Source: an uncultured Oscillospiraceae bacterium (lineage in GTDB: Bacteria; Bacillota; Clostridia; Oscillospirales; Ruminococcaceae). From it: a stretch of 53,514 nt of DNA. The DNA lies in contig CAKSPC010000013.1 in assembly GCA_934481445.1 (NCBI GenBank), forward strand, positions 1 to 53,514, in the 5' to 3' direction. Under the pieces are notes generated by a model. That model was not told where the DNA came from, did no database searches, and saw only the letters and a list, made by a program, of their open reading frames with translations. The position numbers and the translations under genes are program-made. Position 1 is the stretch's first letter, and every line of letters starts with the position of its first letter. Of the stretch, positions 25,444 to 35,993 are shown in pieces.

Positions 25444-26505
25444 ATGAAGTACTCTTTGAATGCGGGTGAATGGTGCAGCGTTTTTGCTGTGCCGTCCGGC
25501 ATTGTTGATAAATACATTAAGCTTGCAGGCGGCAATTCGCTGAAGCTGCTGCTGTTTCTTCTCCGCCACGGCGGCGAGGAATTTTCGGACGAGCAGCTTA
25601 AATCCGCCCTTGGGTTCCGCGAAGTCGGCGAGCTTGAGGACGCTGCGCTTTTCTGGGTCCAGCGCGGCGTTATCCGCTATGATACCGAAAAGACCGCGGA
25701 TGCCTCAAATGCATTCTCCCCTGCTTCCGCAAAACCAAAGTCACTTGGCACGCAGCAGCTTACCCTCGACGAGGTGAGCGAGCCATCCGCGCCGCCTGCG
25801 CCTGTACCCTCTTCCTCGGTGAGAAAAATTTCCGCCGAGAGCGGCATTTATGTTTCGGGAGGAGAGATCGCGGGAAGAATAAAAACCGACCCGCAGATAG
25901 AAGCGCTTTTCGACGAGGCGCAGAAGCTTTACGGCCGTGCGCTCCGCCCGCGGGAATCACAGACGGTCATCTCGCTGGTGGATCATTTCGGCATTCCCGC
26001 AATGGCGGCGGTAATGCTGCTGAAATACTGCTTCAAAATCGGCAAGACCACCCCGAATTACATAAACACAGTTGCAAAAAGCTGGAGCGACGATGAGATA
26101 AACACCATCGAACTTGCCGACGCGCGAATATCCGCCATGGAAAAGCAGAACAGCGTTGAAGAAAGCCTGCGCGAAGCGATGGAGATGAAATCCAAGCTCA
26201 CCCCCGAAATGCGCAAATACATCCGCGTATGGACGGAGGACTGGGGATTCAATACCGAGATGATAATGATGGCATACGACATCACCGTAAACTCCACGGG
26301 AAAGGCTTCGTTTGCCTACGCCAACAAGATACTTGAAACATGGAACAACGCCGGCGTCCGCACGCGGGAATCCGCCGAGCAGCTTCACGCTGCACACAGG
26401 CAGAAAAATGCCGACACAAAGACGGCGGAGCAGCAGAAGCCTTCATCATTCAATGTCGACGACGTAATGTCGCAGATAAAGAAACAGTACAGCAGTCAGA
26501 GCTGA
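25444..26505 (+). CDS. DnaD-domain replication protein
   Basis: A 353-residue protein with an N-terminal winged-helix region (about 1-85), a variable linker rich in Pro and Ser, and a DnaD C-terminal domain at about 150-230 with LRPRESQTVISLVDHFGI and the YCFKIGKTTPNYINTVAKSW motif. A second DnaD-like segment may follow near 260-310. DnaD helps load the replicative helicase in Firmicutes. It is followed 10 bp later by a DnaC-type loader, matching a helicase-loading pair. GGTGAT precedes ATG 25444. Confidence 0.9.
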   Translation: MKYSLNAGEWCSVFAVPSGIVDKYIKLAGGNSLKLLLFLLRHGGEEFSDEQLKSALGFREVGELEDAALFWVQRGVIRYDTEKTADASNAFSPASAKPKSLGTQQLTLDEVSEPSAPPAPVPSSSVRKISAESGIYVSGGEIAGRIKTDPQIEALFDEAQKLYGRALRPRESQTVISLVDHFGIPAMAAVMLLKYCFKIGKTTPNYINTVAKSWSDDEINTIELADARISAMEKQNSVEESLREAMEMKSKLTPEMRKYIRVWTEDWGFNTEMIMMAYDITVNSTGKASFAYANKILETWNNAGVRTRESAEQLHAAHRQKNADTKTAEQQKPSSFNVDDVMSQIKKQYSSQS

Positions 26506-26515
26506 GGTCAGATAA

Positions 26516-27487
26516 ATGAGTATAAACGCTAAATATTACGAAGCCGCGCAGGCAGCTCTTGAATCGCGGCGGATGGAAAACAAGCTCGCGCAGGACAGGC
26601 GGCGGCGGGAAATTTTTCAGAAAATACCCGAATACGCCGAGCTTGAAACAAAGCTTGCGGACACCATGACGCAGGTCATTCCGATAATCATGGCGCACGG
26701 CAGCGATACGAACGAAAAAATGGAGAAGATAAAGCAGGAAAATCTTGCGATACAAAAGCGCATGGGCGACCTGCTTGAAGAAAAGGGTTTCGGACGTGAT
26801 TATCTCGACCCGATATACACCTGCACCATATGCTGTGATAAGGGCATAAAGGACGGCAAATGGTGCGAGTGCTTCAACAAGCTGGTGTACAACGCAGCGA
26901 CAAAGGATATCAACGACCAGTCGCCGATGAAGCTTTGCAGCTTCTCTTCTTTCAGGCTTGACCTTTACCCCGAAACGGTCGTGCCCGAATACGGCGCAAG
27001 CGCACGGGATATAATGCGGCAGAATTACAACGACTGCGTAAGCTTTGCTGAAAAGTTCAGCGGAAAAGGCCGCGGCATGGTCATGCTCGGGGCAACGGGG
27101 CTGGGTAAAACTCATCTCTCCCTTGCCATTGCGAGCCGTGTTATCGAGCGCGGTTTCAGCGCGGTTTATGTTTCGGTGCCCGAAATAATGCGCACGCTCG
27201 ACCGCGAACAGTTCAAGAAAACGGACGAAAACACAATGTCACTGGTAACGGGCTGCGACCTGCTGATACTGGACGACCTCGGCGCGGAAGCAAGCACGGA
27301 GCGCAATGTTTCGATGGTCTACGAGCTTATCAACTCAAGGATAAACAGGCTGCTTCCGATAATAATAAACACGAACCTTACGCTCAACGAGCTTAAATCA
27401 AGATACAGCGACAGGCTGTTTTCGAGGATAGTAAGCATGGATGTGCTGATGTTCTGCGGCACGGACAACAGGCTGAAATTAAAATAA
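26516..27487 (+). CDS. DnaC-type helicase loader ATPase
   Basis: A 323-residue protein with an N-terminal region containing a zinc-type cysteine cluster (CTICCDKGIKDGKWCEC, about residues 102-118) and an AAA+ domain from about 170. Walker A is GATGLGKTH, Walker B LLILDDLGAE, and sensor 1 is IINTNL. It is the DnaC/DnaI-IstB family, which brings the replicative helicase to the origin. The pairing with the DnaD gene immediately upstream supports a chromosomal replication role rather than a transposon one. GAGGTCAG precedes the ATG. Confidence 0.9.
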   Translation: MSINAKYYEAAQAALESRRMENKLAQDRRRREIFQKIPEYAELETKLADTMTQVIPIIMAHGSDTNEKMEKIKQENLAIQKRMGDLLEEKGFGRDYLDPIYTCTICCDKGIKDGKWCECFNKLVYNAATKDINDQSPMKLCSFSSFRLDLYPETVVPEYGASARDIMRQNYNDCVSFAEKFSGKGRGMVMLGATGLGKTHLSLAIASRVIERGFSAVYVSVPEIMRTLDREQFKKTDENTMSLVTGCDLLILDDLGAEASTERNVSMVYELINSRINRLLPIIINTNLTLNELKSRYSDRLFSRIVSMDVLMFCGTDNRLKLK

Positions 27488-27532
27488 TAAATAAAGCAGC
27501 AAATGCTGTGAAATATCGAGGAGGAAAATGTT

Positions 27533-28618
27533 ATGGGAAAATTAAAGATCGGCATTCTTACCAGCGGCGGCGACTGCCCCGGCCTGAACGCCACCATCCG
27601 CGGCGTTGCAAAGGCTACCTACGAAGCGTTCGGCGAGGACAAGGTGGAGATCGTCGGCATTCACGACGGCTATCACGGGCTTATCCACGGCGACTACAAG
27701 GTGATGGAGCCGGCGGATTTCTCGGGAATACTTACGCAGGGCGGAACTATCCTCGGCACAAAGCGCACTCCCTACAAGATGATGCAGATAATCGAGGACG
27801 ACAAGGTAGACAAGGTCAAGGAAATGAAGCAGACCTACAAGGATCTCAAGCTTGACTGCCTGTTCACCCTCGGCGGAAACGGCACCCACAAGACCGCAAA
27901 TATGCTGTCCGAAGAGGGGCTGAACGTTATCGGACTGCCCAAGACCATCGACAACGATATTTTCGGCACGGATGTTACTTTCGGTTTCCATACCGCCGTT
28001 GACATCGGCACAGAGGTCATCGACCGCATACACACCACCGCTAACTCCCACAGCCGCATTATGGTTATCGAAATAATGGGCAACAAGGCAGGCTGGCTCA
28101 CGCTTTACAGCGGTCTTGCAGGCGGCGCGGATATAATCCTCCTCCCCGAAATCCCGTATGATATTGAAAAGGTTGCAGCTGCGTGCCGCAAGCGCGCAGA
28201 CGCAGGCAAGGCATTCTCCATCCTCGCCGTTGCAGAGGGCTGCTTCGACATCAACGAGGCAAAGATGAAGAAAAAGGAGCGTGCAAAGGCTCGTGCAGAC
28301 CGCGGCGAAACCACCGCAACCGCCCGCATCGCAAGGGATATCCAGACCATGACGGGTCTTGAAACAAGAACAGTTGTACCCGGTCATATTCTCCGCGGCG
28401 GAAGCCCCTCCGCATACGACCGTATTCTCGCGACGCAGTTCGGCGCGCACGCTGCGCAGCTTCTGAAAGAGCAGAAATACGGCTACACCGTTGCCATGGT
28501 TGACGGAAAGATCACCGAAAATACTCTCGGTGATGTTGCGATGAAAACAAAGTTCGTCCCCGCCGACTGCAAGATGGTTCAGACCGCAAAGGATATCGGC
28601 ATTTCCTTTGGCGACTAA
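27533..28618 (+). CDS. pfkA: 6-phosphofructokinase (first of two)
   Basis: A 361-residue phosphofructokinase of glycolysis. It has SGGDCPGLNATIRG at the N-terminus, GGNGT where E. coli has GGDGS, and PKTIDND in the catalytic loop. The residue at the E. coli G104 position is Gly (ATP type), while the G124 position is Lys (PPi type). So the phosphoryl donor is not obvious; ATP is more likely on the first criterion. E. coli D103 is Asn here. AGGAGG precedes the ATG. It ends in a strong terminator, so the second enzyme has its own transcript. Confidence 0.9.
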   Translation: MGKLKIGILTSGGDCPGLNATIRGVAKATYEAFGEDKVEIVGIHDGYHGLIHGDYKVMEPADFSGILTQGGTILGTKRTPYKMMQIIEDDKVDKVKEMKQTYKDLKLDCLFTLGGNGTHKTANMLSEEGLNVIGLPKTIDNDIFGTDVTFGFHTAVDIGTEVIDRIHTTANSHSRIMVIEIMGNKAGWLTLYSGLAGGADIILLPEIPYDIEKVAAACRKRADAGKAFSILAVAEGCFDINEAKMKKKERAKARADRGETTATARIARDIQTMTGLETRTVVPGHILRGGSPSAYDRILATQFGAHAAQLLKEQKYGYTVAMVDGKITENTLGDVAMKTKFVPADCKMVQTAKDIGISFGD

Positions 28619-28632
28619 ACAGCACAATACAC

Positions 28633-28662
28633 AACCGCCCGTGCAAAATCGGGCGGTTTTTT
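28633..28662 (+). terminator. Terminator after the first pfk gene
   Basis: AACCGCCCG/CGGGCGGTT perfect 9-bp stem with an 8-base loop and a TTTTTT tail, 15 bp after the stop codon. Confidence 0.9.
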
Positions 28663-28697
28663 GTGTATAAAATGTATATAATAATCTTCCCAGGCTA

Positions 28698-28726
28698 TTG
28701 TATTTTCTTGCCGAATGCGTTATAAT
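28698..28726 (+). promoter_or_regulatory. Promoter of the second pfk gene
   Basis: TTGTAT (28698-28703), 17 bp, TATAAT (28721-28726), about 40 bp before the start codon. Confidence 0.75.
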
Positions 28727-28767
28727 AGTAAAGGTGCTTTCACACAATATATTGGAGGAATTTGTTT

Positions 28768-29982
28768 ATGTTTAATGTTGCCGTAGCACAGTCGGGCGGC
28801 CCCACCGCCGCGATAAACGCGTCGCTTGCGGGCGTATTTTCGGGGGCAGAGAAGTGCCCAGAGGTTGACGAGATATTCGGCTCGGAAAATGGTATTGAGG
28901 GAATACTTAACAACAGGCTTTTCAATCTCCGCAATATCATCATGGACGAGCACGACAAGCAGCTTCTCATGAAAACCCCGTCCACGATACTCGGCAGCTG
29001 CCGATACAAGCTCAAGAATTTCAGCGAGGACGAGGAGCCTTACAGACAGATACTTGAAACATTTAACCGCCACAACATCCGCGCTTTTTTCTACATCGGC
29101 GGAAACGACAGCATGGACACGGTAATGAAGCTGGACTGTTATTTCAAGGCAAAGGGCGTTGATATAAAGGTTGTCGGTGTGCCCAAAACCATCGACAACG
29201 ACGTTACCGAAACCGACCATACCCCCGGCTTCGGCTCTGCGGCGAAATACGTTGCCACTTCCCTTCAGGAAATAATCCGCGACAGCCGCGTTTACTCCAT
29301 CCCCTCGGTGACGATAGTTGAGATAATGGGCCGCGACGCAGGCTGGCTTGCGGCTTCGTCCTGTGTGCTGCGTGCAAACGGCGAGCCTGCCCCGCACATG
29401 ATTTATCTCCCCGAGAGCGATTTCTCGCTGGAGAAATACCTCAACGACGTAAAGGAAGCGCAGCTTCGCTACAAGGCGGTTATCGTTGCGGTGTCCGAGG
29501 GCGTAAAATGCGAAAACACCGATGAATTTTCGTCCGAGCTTACCGATGCATTCGGACATAAATATCTTTCGGGAATAGGAAAATATCTCGAAAAATACAC
29601 CGCCGCACATATCGGCTGCAAGGTGCGCTCGATAGAGCTGAATGTTATGCAGCGGTGCAGCTCGCATATCGCCTCGCTGACGGATATCACCGAAGCGGAG
29701 CGCATCGGAAGAGCCGCCGTATCCGCCGCGCTGGAATACGGCAAGAGCGGCGTTATGATGATATTCAGACGTATCAGCAACAATCCCTACCGCGTTGAAA
29801 TTGACACCGCGGACATCGCAAAAATCGCAAACCAGGAAAAGAAATTCCCGCGGGAATGGATAAACACCGACGGAAACAACGTCACCATCGACGCGCTGAA
29901 TTACTTCCTGCCGCTTATTCAGGGCGAGCCCGAAATTGAATATCGAAACGGAATACCCGTTCACTTCAGACTTAATCAGTGA
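28768..29982 (+). CDS. 6-phosphofructokinase, probably PPi-dependent (second of two)
   Basis: A 404-residue PFK-family enzyme. The N-terminus NVAVAQSGGPTAAINASLAG is of the type in PPi-using enzymes. The motif GGNDSMDT places an Asp at the E. coli G104 position, and PKTIDND has Lys at G124; together these are the signature of pyrophosphate-dependent phosphofructokinase. It would be reversible and save ATP. ATG 28768 follows GGAGGA. It is only weakly similar to its neighbour in the motif regions, so an ancient rather than recent duplication is likely. Confidence 0.88.
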   Translation: MFNVAVAQSGGPTAAINASLAGVFSGAEKCPEVDEIFGSENGIEGILNNRLFNLRNIIMDEHDKQLLMKTPSTILGSCRYKLKNFSEDEEPYRQILETFNRHNIRAFFYIGGNDSMDTVMKLDCYFKAKGVDIKVVGVPKTIDNDVTETDHTPGFGSAAKYVATSLQEIIRDSRVYSIPSVTIVEIMGRDAGWLAASSCVLRANGEPAPHMIYLPESDFSLEKYLNDVKEAQLRYKAVIVAVSEGVKCENTDEFSSELTDAFGHKYLSGIGKYLEKYTAAHIGCKVRSIELNVMQRCSSHIASLTDITEAERIGRAAVSAALEYGKSGVMMIFRRISNNPYRVEIDTADIAKIANQEKKFPREWINTDGNNVTIDALNYFLPLIQGEPEIEYRNGIPVHFRLNQ

Positions 29983-29991
29983 TGAATAACA

Positions 29992-30018
29992 CAAAACCCT
30001 CCCGCGCAAACGGGAGGG
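29992..30018 (-). terminator. Terminator between convergent pfk and gatB
   Basis: CCCTCCCG/CGGGAGGG stem with a 6-base loop, followed on the minus strand by TTTTGTG. It sits 15 bp past the gatB stop and 9 bp past the pfk stop, so it probably serves gatB and may serve both. Confidence 0.75.
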
Positions 30019-30032
30019 CGAATTGTTTTAAA

Positions 30033-31466
30033 TCAAGCTTCGAGCGCCTTGAGCACAAGCTCCTTGCACTTTGCAGGGTTAGCCTGACCCTTGGAAGCCT
30101 TCATGCACTGGCCAACAAGGTAGCCGAGGGCATTGGTCTTGCCGTTTCTGTAGTCGTCGATGGACTTCTGATTTGCCGCGAGAACATCATTAACGATCTT
30201 CTCGATGGCGCTGTCATCGGAGATCTGCGCAAGACCCTTTTCATTGATAACAGTGTCGATATCCGCGTCGTTGGCGAGTATCTCCTCGAAAATTATCTTG
30301 CCGGAGGAATTGGAGATCTTGTTCTGCTCGATAAGGCTGATTATCTTCACGAGCTTTTCCGCGGTGAGGTTTGTTTCTGCGATATCCTTGCCTGTATCGT
30401 TCATGTATTTGGATACATCCGCGAGCACCCAGTTGGAGATGTTCTTTGCGGAGCATCCACCGAGAGCAACGCACTCGTCAAACAGGCGGCAGCGTGGCAG
30501 GTTTTCCGCGATAAGCTGCGCGTCGGTCATGGACAGACCGAGTTCCTTTACATAGCGGCGGATCTTCGCATTGGGAAGCTCGGGGATGGACGCCTTGAGC
30601 GCCTCTACCTTTTCCATGGGAACATAGATGGTAGTAAGGTCGGGCTCGGGGAAATAGCGGTAATCCTGTGCGTCCTCCTTGGTACGGAGCGTGAAGTTCA
30701 TGCCCTTTGCGTCGTCCCAGCGGCGTGTTTCCTGAACGATGGTTTCGCCGCGCTCTATCGCTTCTATCTGGCGCTGTGCTTCGTAGTCGATCGCGCGCAT
30801 TGCGGCGGAGAAGCTGTTTACGTTCTTCATCTCACAGCGGGTGCCGAACTTGTCGCTTCCTTTCGGGCGGACGGATACGTTTACGTCGCAGCGGATGGAG
30901 CCTTCCTGCATCTTGCAGTCGGAAATATCAAGATACTGAAGGATGGATTTCAGCGTGTCAAGGTAAGCCTTGGCTTCCTCGCTGCTTCTCATATCGGGCT
31001 CGGAAACTATCTCGATAAGCGGAACGCCGCAGCGGTTGAAATCGACCAGCGAACCGTGGAACGCGTCGTTATGGAGCATCTTGCCCGCGTCCTCCTCAAT
31101 GTGGATACGGGTTATTCCGATGCGCTTTTCTATGCCGTTCATCATAACGTCAACATAGCCGTTTTCGCAGAGCGGAATGTCTGCCTGCGAGATCTGATAA
31201 GCCTTGGGCAGGTCGGGGTAGAAATAGTTCTTTCTGTCCTGCTTGCATACGTTGTTGATGGTGCAGTTGGTCGCGTGACCCATCTTTATCGCATATTCTA
31301 CTACCTTTTCGTTCAGCGTAGGAAGCGTGCCGGGCATACCGGTGCAGATGGGGCATATCTGGGTGTTTACCTCAAGTCCGAAAACATTGCGGCAGTTGCA
31401 GTATATTTTTGTCTTGGTGTTCAGCTCAGCGTGTACCTCAAGACCTACTATGGTTTCGTATTCCAT
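30033..31466 (-). CDS. gatB: Aspartyl/glutamyl-tRNA amidotransferase subunit B
   Basis: A 477-residue GatB. It starts YETIVGLEVHAELNTKTKI and has the CNCRNVFG segment and GMPGTLPTLN motif of the kinase-like core, then a C-terminal Yqey-type tail (QANPAKCKELVLKALEA). It makes Gln-tRNA-Gln, and sometimes Asn-tRNA-Asn, from misacylated tRNA with GatA and GatC. Gene order ligA-gatC-gatA-gatB. AAGGAGG precedes the ATG. Confidence 0.97.
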   Translation of the reverse strand: MEYETIVGLEVHAELNTKTKIYCNCRNVFGLEVNTQICPICTGMPGTLPTLNEKVVEYAIKMGHATNCTINNVCKQDRKNYFYPDLPKAYQISQADIPLCENGYVDVMMNGIEKRIGITRIHIEEDAGKMLHNDAFHGSLVDFNRCGVPLIEIVSEPDMRSSEEAKAYLDTLKSILQYLDISDCKMQEGSIRCDVNVSVRPKGSDKFGTRCEMKNVNSFSAAMRAIDYEAQRQIEAIERGETIVQETRRWDDAKGMNFTLRTKEDAQDYRYFPEPDLTTIYVPMEKVEALKASIPELPNAKIRRYVKELGLSMTDAQLIAENLPRCRLFDECVALGGCSAKNISNWVLADVSKYMNDTGKDIAETNLTAEKLVKIISLIEQNKISNSSGKIIFEEILANDADIDTVINEKGLAQISDDSAIEKIVNDVLAANQKSIDDYRNGKTNALGYLVGQCMKASKGQANPAKCKELVLKALEA

Positions 31467-31484
31467 TGGTTTCCCTCCTTAATA

Positions 31485-32936
31485 TTACAGGCTGACAGGT
31501 CTTGCCTCGCCGACATTCTGCTCAACGGCAAGCGCCGCATTAAGCAGCGTCTGCTCCGAAAACTTCGGGCCGATGAACTGAAGTCCCACGGGCATTCCGC
31601 CGAGCTTTCCGCAGGGAACGCTTATCGCAGGCAGTCCCGCGATGTTGACCGTTACCGTGCAGATATCCGCCGCATACATCTTTGTCGGGTCGCCCATATT
31701 CTCGCCGAGCCTGAATGCAGTCGCGGGCGCAGAGGGAGCCGCAATGATATCGCACTTTGTGAATGCGTCGTTGAATTCCGAAACGATATCCGCCGCAACA
31801 AGCTTCGCCTTCTTATAATATGCGTCAAAGAAGCCGCTGGACAGCACGAATGTACCGAGCATAATTCTGCGCTTAACCTCGTCGCCGAAGCCCTCGCTTC
31901 TTGTCTTTTCGTACATATCTATAAGGCTGTCGTAGTTCTCCGTGCGATAGCCGTACTTGACGCCGTCGAAGCGAGCAAGGTTGGAGCTTGCTTCAGCGGA
32001 GGAAATGATGTAGTATGCGTTGAGGGCGTATTTTGTGCTGGGCAGGCTGATGTTGATTATCTCCGCGCCGTTCTTTTCGAGTTCCTTTACGGCGTTCATG
32101 ACTGTCTGCTTTACGCCGTCGTCAACGCCCTCGCCGTAGTATTCGGCGGGAATGCCTATCTTCAGACCCTTTACGTCGCTGTTGAGAAGCGCCGCAAAAT
32201 CGGGGTACTCTCTGTCCGCGGATGTTGCGTCCATGCTGTCGTGACCGCAGATAACGCTGTACAGCATTGCCGCGTCCTTAACGTTTCTCGCAAGCGGACC
32301 TATCTGATCCAGCGAGGAAGCAAACGCCACCAGGCCGTAACGTGAAACCGAACCGTAAGTAGGCTTCAGACCGACAACGCCGCAGTATGAAGCGGGCATT
32401 CTGATGGATCCGCCGGTATCCGAGCCGAGGGAAATAACAGCGGAACCCGCCGCAACAGCCGCCGCAGAACCGCCGGAGGAACCGCCGGGAACGCAGTCAA
32501 GGTTGTGCGGGTTATGTGTTTTCTTGAAATAGGAGTTCTCGGTGGAGCTTCCCATCGCAAACTCATCCATGTTGAGCTTACCCGTTATTACCATATCCGC
32601 AGCATTCACCTTGTTCATAACGAATGCATTGAACGGAGGAACATAGTTGTACAGCATCCTGGATGCGCAGGTCGTGAGCAGACCCTTGGTGGAGATGTTG
32701 TCCTTGATTCCTATCGGGATACCCGCCAGCGGGTGCAGGGTTTCCCTGGCAAGCTTTGCGTCCACCTCGCGGGCTTTTGCGAGTGCTTCCTCGCGGCACA
32801 TCGTAAGGTACGCGCCAACTTTTTCATCTGTTGCCTCTGCCCTGTCCATAACGGAGCGGGTTATTTCTTCAGAGCTGCATTCCTTGCTGCGCAGCATTTC
32901 CGACAGCTCGTGGGCTGACTTTTCGTATAATTCCAT
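31485..32936 (-). CDS. gatA: Aspartyl/glutamyl-tRNA amidotransferase subunit A
   Basis: A 483-residue amidase-signature protein. The catalytic Lys-Ser-Ser triad is visible: Lys in GIPIGIKDNI, then GGSSGGSAAAVAAG and SLGSDTGGSIRMPASYCG. It releases ammonia from glutamine and passes it to GatB. It sits between gatC and gatB with 18-19 bp gaps. AAAGGA precedes the ATG. Confidence 0.97.
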   Translation of the reverse strand: MELYEKSAHELSEMLRSKECSSEEITRSVMDRAEATDEKVGAYLTMCREEALAKAREVDAKLARETLHPLAGIPIGIKDNISTKGLLTTCASRMLYNYVPPFNAFVMNKVNAADMVITGKLNMDEFAMGSSTENSYFKKTHNPHNLDCVPGGSSGGSAAAVAAGSAVISLGSDTGGSIRMPASYCGVVGLKPTYGSVSRYGLVAFASSLDQIGPLARNVKDAAMLYSVICGHDSMDATSADREYPDFAALLNSDVKGLKIGIPAEYYGEGVDDGVKQTVMNAVKELEKNGAEIINISLPSTKYALNAYYIISSAEASSNLARFDGVKYGYRTENYDSLIDMYEKTRSEGFGDEVKRRIMLGTFVLSSGFFDAYYKKAKLVAADIVSEFNDAFTKCDIIAAPSAPATAFRLGENMGDPTKMYAADICTVTVNIAGLPAISVPCGKLGGMPVGLQFIGPKFSEQTLLNAALAVEQNVGEARPVSL

Positions 32937-32955
32937 GTTTCGCTGTCCTTTCTGT

Positions 32956-33228
32956 TTATTCTACCGTCTTGGGCACAACTACGCAGCCTGCCTGCATTTT
33001 CGGTGCGTTTGCGAGGAGTTCGTTTCTTGTGAACTTCTCGTCCGATTCAACGTCCGCGCGGAGCTTCATCGGGTGCTCGGGGTCAAGGCCCATCGCCTCT
33101 GTCCTGGGCTGCGGAAGCTGCTCGACCATGGAAACAATGCTCTCCATATCCTTTTCAAATTTCTCAAGCTGGTCGTCCTCAATGCGAAGTCTTGCCAGCT
33201 TTGCAAGATGTTTAACGTCAATACTCAT
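32956..33228 (-). CDS. gatC: Aspartyl/glutamyl-tRNA amidotransferase subunit C
   Basis: A 90-residue GatC with the family pattern HLAKLARLRI, then MVEQL, and the C-terminal half with LRADV and APKMQAGCVVVPKTVE. It wraps and stabilises the GatA-GatB complex. The ATG at 33228 was chosen because AAAGGA lies upstream and the extra in-frame upstream sequence overlaps the ligA end. Confidence 0.95.
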   Translation of the reverse strand: MSIDVKHLAKLARLRIEDDQLEKFEKDMESIVSMVEQLPQPRTEAMGLDPEHPMKLRADVESDEKFTRNELLANAPKMQAGCVVVPKTVE

Positions 33229-33247
33229 CTTTGCCGTTCCTTTCTGT

Positions 33248-35245
<1,998 letters not shown>

Positions 35246-35254
35246 TTACTTTTA

Positions 35255-35941
35255 TTACAGAACCGCGCCGTAATCCTCAAGCGTTCCCGCCAGCGACTCG
35301 CTTTCGGTGATGACATGAGTATATGCGTCGGGAACCCTCCCCACGATTATCGTTTCCGCCGCAACGATGTTCGTTGTGACGGGCACTTCCGTGGAAAATC
35401 CGGGTATCACCGCGTCGACGTTCGCGTCGATCTCGATGATAATGCGGTGGCGCGTCTGATTTATCCCCGCCTGTGTGAACTCGCTGATGACTGATGTGGA
35501 AGCATAGCCGAGGGGCTTAACGCTCATCCCGACCGAAAAACCTCTGCCGTGCAGAAGCTGAATGCCCATCAGCGTTCCAATGGGGATCTGTATATCTATC
35601 GCAGAAAGCCGCTCTATCTCGCGCTCTACCCTGTCAGCGACATTCGTTTTCAGCCTGTTTATGTTCATCACGTTGCTTTCAACGGAGATCACTTCCCCGT
35701 CATTGTTCGTGGTCAGATAAACAAGCTTTGAATAATCCGTGCCGCTGCGCTCAAGCTCCGAAAGCACGGCTTCGTTGATAACTCTTGAAACTGCGGCGTG
35801 GCATTCGTAAGCGTTCACTTTCTCCACAATGGGACGGAAGCTCAGGTCTGTCAGCAATATCAGTCCGATCATTATCAGCGCCGCGGCGATAAGCCGCACG
35901 CCGAGCTTTCGCAGTATTGCGCGTGTTTTCTGCTTTATCAT
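35255..35941 (-). CDS. yunB: Sporulation protein YunB
   Basis: A 228-residue protein with an N-terminal membrane helix (about residues 14-31) and the YunB domain. Visible family segments are VNRLKTNVADRVEREIER-like, the IPIGTLMGIQLLHGRG motif at about 118-133, and QTRHRIIIEI. YunB is required for full spore formation in Bacillus, made in the mother cell. Its presence says the lineage has spore genes. It lies 24 bp upstream of ligA. GAGAGGTG precedes the start. A hairpin CCCGCATA/TATGCGGG (35956-35978) without a T-run abuts this ribosome site. Confidence 0.88.
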   Translation of the reverse strand: MIKQKTRAILRKLGVRLIAAALIMIGLILLTDLSFRPIVEKVNAYECHAAVSRVINEAVLSELERSGTDYSKLVYLTTNNDGEVISVESNVMNINRLKTNVADRVEREIERLSAIDIQIPIGTLMGIQLLHGRGFSVGMSVKPLGYASTSVISEFTQAGINQTRHRIIIEIDANVDAVIPGFSTEVPVTTNIVAAETIIVGRVPDAYTHVITESESLAGTLEDYGAVL

Positions 35942-35993
35942 TCACATTCACCTCTCCCGCATAATATGCTTATGCGGGGGCGCGTGTGATTAT

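Noticed and set aside
29979..32345. Very long open frame on the plus strand opposite gatB and gatA
   Set aside because: It is antisense to two clear essential genes and has no family features; frames like this come from the codon bias of the other strand.
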